Source: Klenkia soli (lineage in GTDB: Bacteria > Actinomycetota > Actinomycetes > Mycobacteriales > Geodermatophilaceae). Taken from it: 64,000 nt of DNA. The position numbers and the translations under genes are program-made. Positions 62,998 through 64,000 of this stretch are shown here, piece by piece. The notes below the pieces were generated by a model that saw nothing but the letters and a program-made list of their open reading frames with translations, did no database searches and was not told the origin of the DNA. Each line of letters opens with the position of its first letter. Position 1 is the stretch's first letter. The stretch lies in the NCBI RefSeq assembly GCF_900103975.1, contig NZ_FNIR01000002.1, forward strand, positions 310,001-374,000, written 5' to 3'.

Positions 62998-63863
62998 GAC
63001 TGCTCCTCCTCGGTGATCCGGATCTCGGCGGTGCAGCACTTGACGCCGCCCCCGCCCTTGGCCAGCTCGGACAGGTCCACGAGGACCGGCTCGTACCCCC
63101 GCGCCGCGAGCTGGGCGGCCAGGCCGGTCGCGGCGACCGGCAGCACCACGTGCCGGCCGTCGGAGACCCCGTTCAGCCCCAGCACGAGCGCGTCGGCCAG
63201 GTCGGCCTCGACGGCGTCGGGGAACAGCGTGCGGACGACGTCCTGGCCGGCCGCCGAGAACGCGCCCGGGAACCAGGCCACCGTGTGGTCGTCCAGGGCC
63301 ATCAGGCAGGTGTCCAGGTGGTAGAAGCGCGGGTCGACCAGCTCGAGGGTGACCACCGGCCGGTCGAGGAGGACCGCGAGCTCCGCGTGCGCGGCCCGCG
63401 TCGTCCGGAAGCCGGTGCCGGCCAGCACGACGGCGCCCACGACGACCAGGTCGCCCTCGCCCTCGGCGACGTGCTCGGCCACGTGCACCGGGATGCCCAG
63501 CTCGGCGAGCAGGGCACGGTGGTGGCCGGCCTCGGCGGCCCGCTGCGGGTGCGCGAACCGGGACCCGTAGGCCACCCCGTCCACCACCAGGGCCCCGTTG
63601 GCGGCGAACACCATGTCCGGCAGGCCCGGGACGGCGGGCAGGACGTCGACCCGGTGACCCAGCGCGCGGTAGGTCTCGACCAGGTCCGCCCACTGCTGCA
63701 GCGCCCGGTCGGCGTCGACCGGCGTGCTGGGGTCCATCCACGCGTTGATGGCGTAGACGACGTCGAAGTAGGTCGGCGCGCACACGACGTAGTGCCGCGT
63801 GCGCGCCGTGCGGACGGCGGCTCCGCTGGTCGGGGCGGCGGGCAGGGCGGTGGGCGCGGACAC
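62994..63863 (-). CDS. ddaH: Dimethylargininase / amidinotransferase-fold protein
   Basis: A 289-aa pentein-fold enzyme. It shows HYVVCAPTYFDVVYAINAWM near the start, VLPAVPGLPDMVFAANGALVV, the catalytic His in FYHLDTCLMAL, and the C-terminal GGGGVKCCTAEIRI with the nucleophilic Cys around 276-277. It hydrolyses N-omega-dimethylarginine, giving citrulline and dimethylamine, or a related arginine-type substrate. GAGGAG precedes the GTG at 63863. It is the first gene of the pair with ornithine cyclodeaminase, a common actinobacterial arrangement. Confidence 0.9.
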   Translation of the reverse strand: MSAPTALPAAPTSGAAVRTARTRHYVVCAPTYFDVVYAINAWMDPSTPVDADRALQQWADLVETYRALGHRVDVLPAVPGLPDMVFAANGALVVDGVAYGSRFAHPQRAAEAGHHRALLAELGIPVHVAEHVAEGEGDLVVVGAVVLAGTGFRTTRAAHAELAVLLDRPVVTLELVDPRFYHLDTCLMALDDHTVAWFPGAFSAAGQDVVRTLFPDAVEADLADALVLGLNGVSDGRHVVLPVAATGLAAQLAARGYEPVLVDLSELAKGGGGVKCCTAEIRITEEEQS

Positions 63864-64000
63864 GCAGGGTGCTCCTCGGGATCGGGTGCATCCATCGTCC
63901 GGCGTGCGCAGGGCGCAGGCGATACCCACCGATTGCGTGTCGGCGGCGATCCGTTGCGTCTTGCGGACACTTGGTGCAACGTTCCGCCGGTGGAGACCTT
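63864..64000. promoter_or_regulatory. Upstream region of ddaH with TTGCG repeats
   Basis: The motif TTGCG occurs three times in the plus strand (63933-63937, 63954-63958, 63961-63965), with TGGTGCAACGTTCC after it. Spaced repeats like this are typical for Lrp/AsnC binding, and ddaH-OCD genes often neighbour such a regulator. A GTG at 63990, followed by GAG ACC, may begin a divergent gene, but only four codons are visible. Confidence 0.35.

Noticed and set aside
63990-64000. Start of a divergent regulator gene at the right edge
   Set aside because: Only four codons are visible and there is no ribosome-binding site, so it was mentioned under the spacer but not called as a gene.

Overview
The window is one continuous stretch of very G+C-rich chromosomal DNA (well above 70% by inspection) with strong third-position G/C bias. 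Many genes start with GTG and many neighbours overlap by four bases (GTGA or ATGA). Several genes look leaderless, with a TANNNT -10 box 6-9 bases before the start codon. Gene content (GTP-type PEP carboxykinase, GAF-ANTAR protein, acVLRF1-like protein, DUF1707 protein, FBP-domain protein, cysteine leader peptide) points to Actinomycetota. The family Geodermatophilaceae or a close relative is my inference. I found no rRNA, tRNA, insertion sequence, phage gene or CRISPR array.

Layout. 1-5.4 kb: central carbon genes on the minus strand (GH15 glucanase/trehalase, zwf, DUF2237), then acetoacetate-CoA ligase on plus. 5.4-10.8 kb: an envelope cassette (beta-helix lipoprotein, VTC-domain enzyme, DUF4956 membrane protein; divergent phosphodiester glycosidase and a GT2-GtrA fusion). 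10.8-23.9 kb: acyl-CoA dehydrogenase, small hypotheticals, WYL regulator, Tat-exported polysaccharide deacetylase, a split MprF-like pair whose second protein carries a rhomboid domain, the argO/argP pair, CsbD stress protein. 23.9-29.4 kb: 2OG-Fe oxygenase and a TetR-controlled SDR/dehydrogenase/CoA-ligase operon. 29.4-41.7 kb: FKBP, GAF-ANTAR, DsbA, pckG, MFS, a cysteine leader peptide before cysteine dioxygenase and rhodanese, EAL protein, acVLRF1, MCP-like protein.

41.7-53.5 kb is the most distinctive region. A TetR gene is followed by catabolic genes: 3-hydroxyacyl-CoA dehydrogenase, acyl-CoA dehydrogenase, three adenylating CoA ligases, a double NTF2-like protein, an enoyl-CoA hydratase and a Baeyer-Villiger monooxygenase. 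The last ligase is fused to a hormone-sensitive-lipase-type esterase. The same palindrome (GTCAACG-N4-CGTTGAC type) lies on the -10 region of every transcription unit in this block except the TetR gene itself. The inferred scheme is ketone to ester (BVMO), ester to acid (esterase domain), acid to acyl-CoA (ligase domain), then beta-oxidation.

53.5-60.3 kb: a minus-strand group with IcmF (fused isobutyryl-CoA mutase/GTPase), MarR, a cytosolic BtuF-like protein, an MBL-fold hydrolase and a thiolase. 60.3-64 kb: FBP-domain protein, 3-hydroxybutyryl-CoA dehydrogenase, and an ornithine cyclodeaminase-dimethylargininase pair. Long inverted repeats, several sharing sequence with each other, sit at many gene ends. 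One 28-bp palindrome occurs both between genes and inside a coding sequence.
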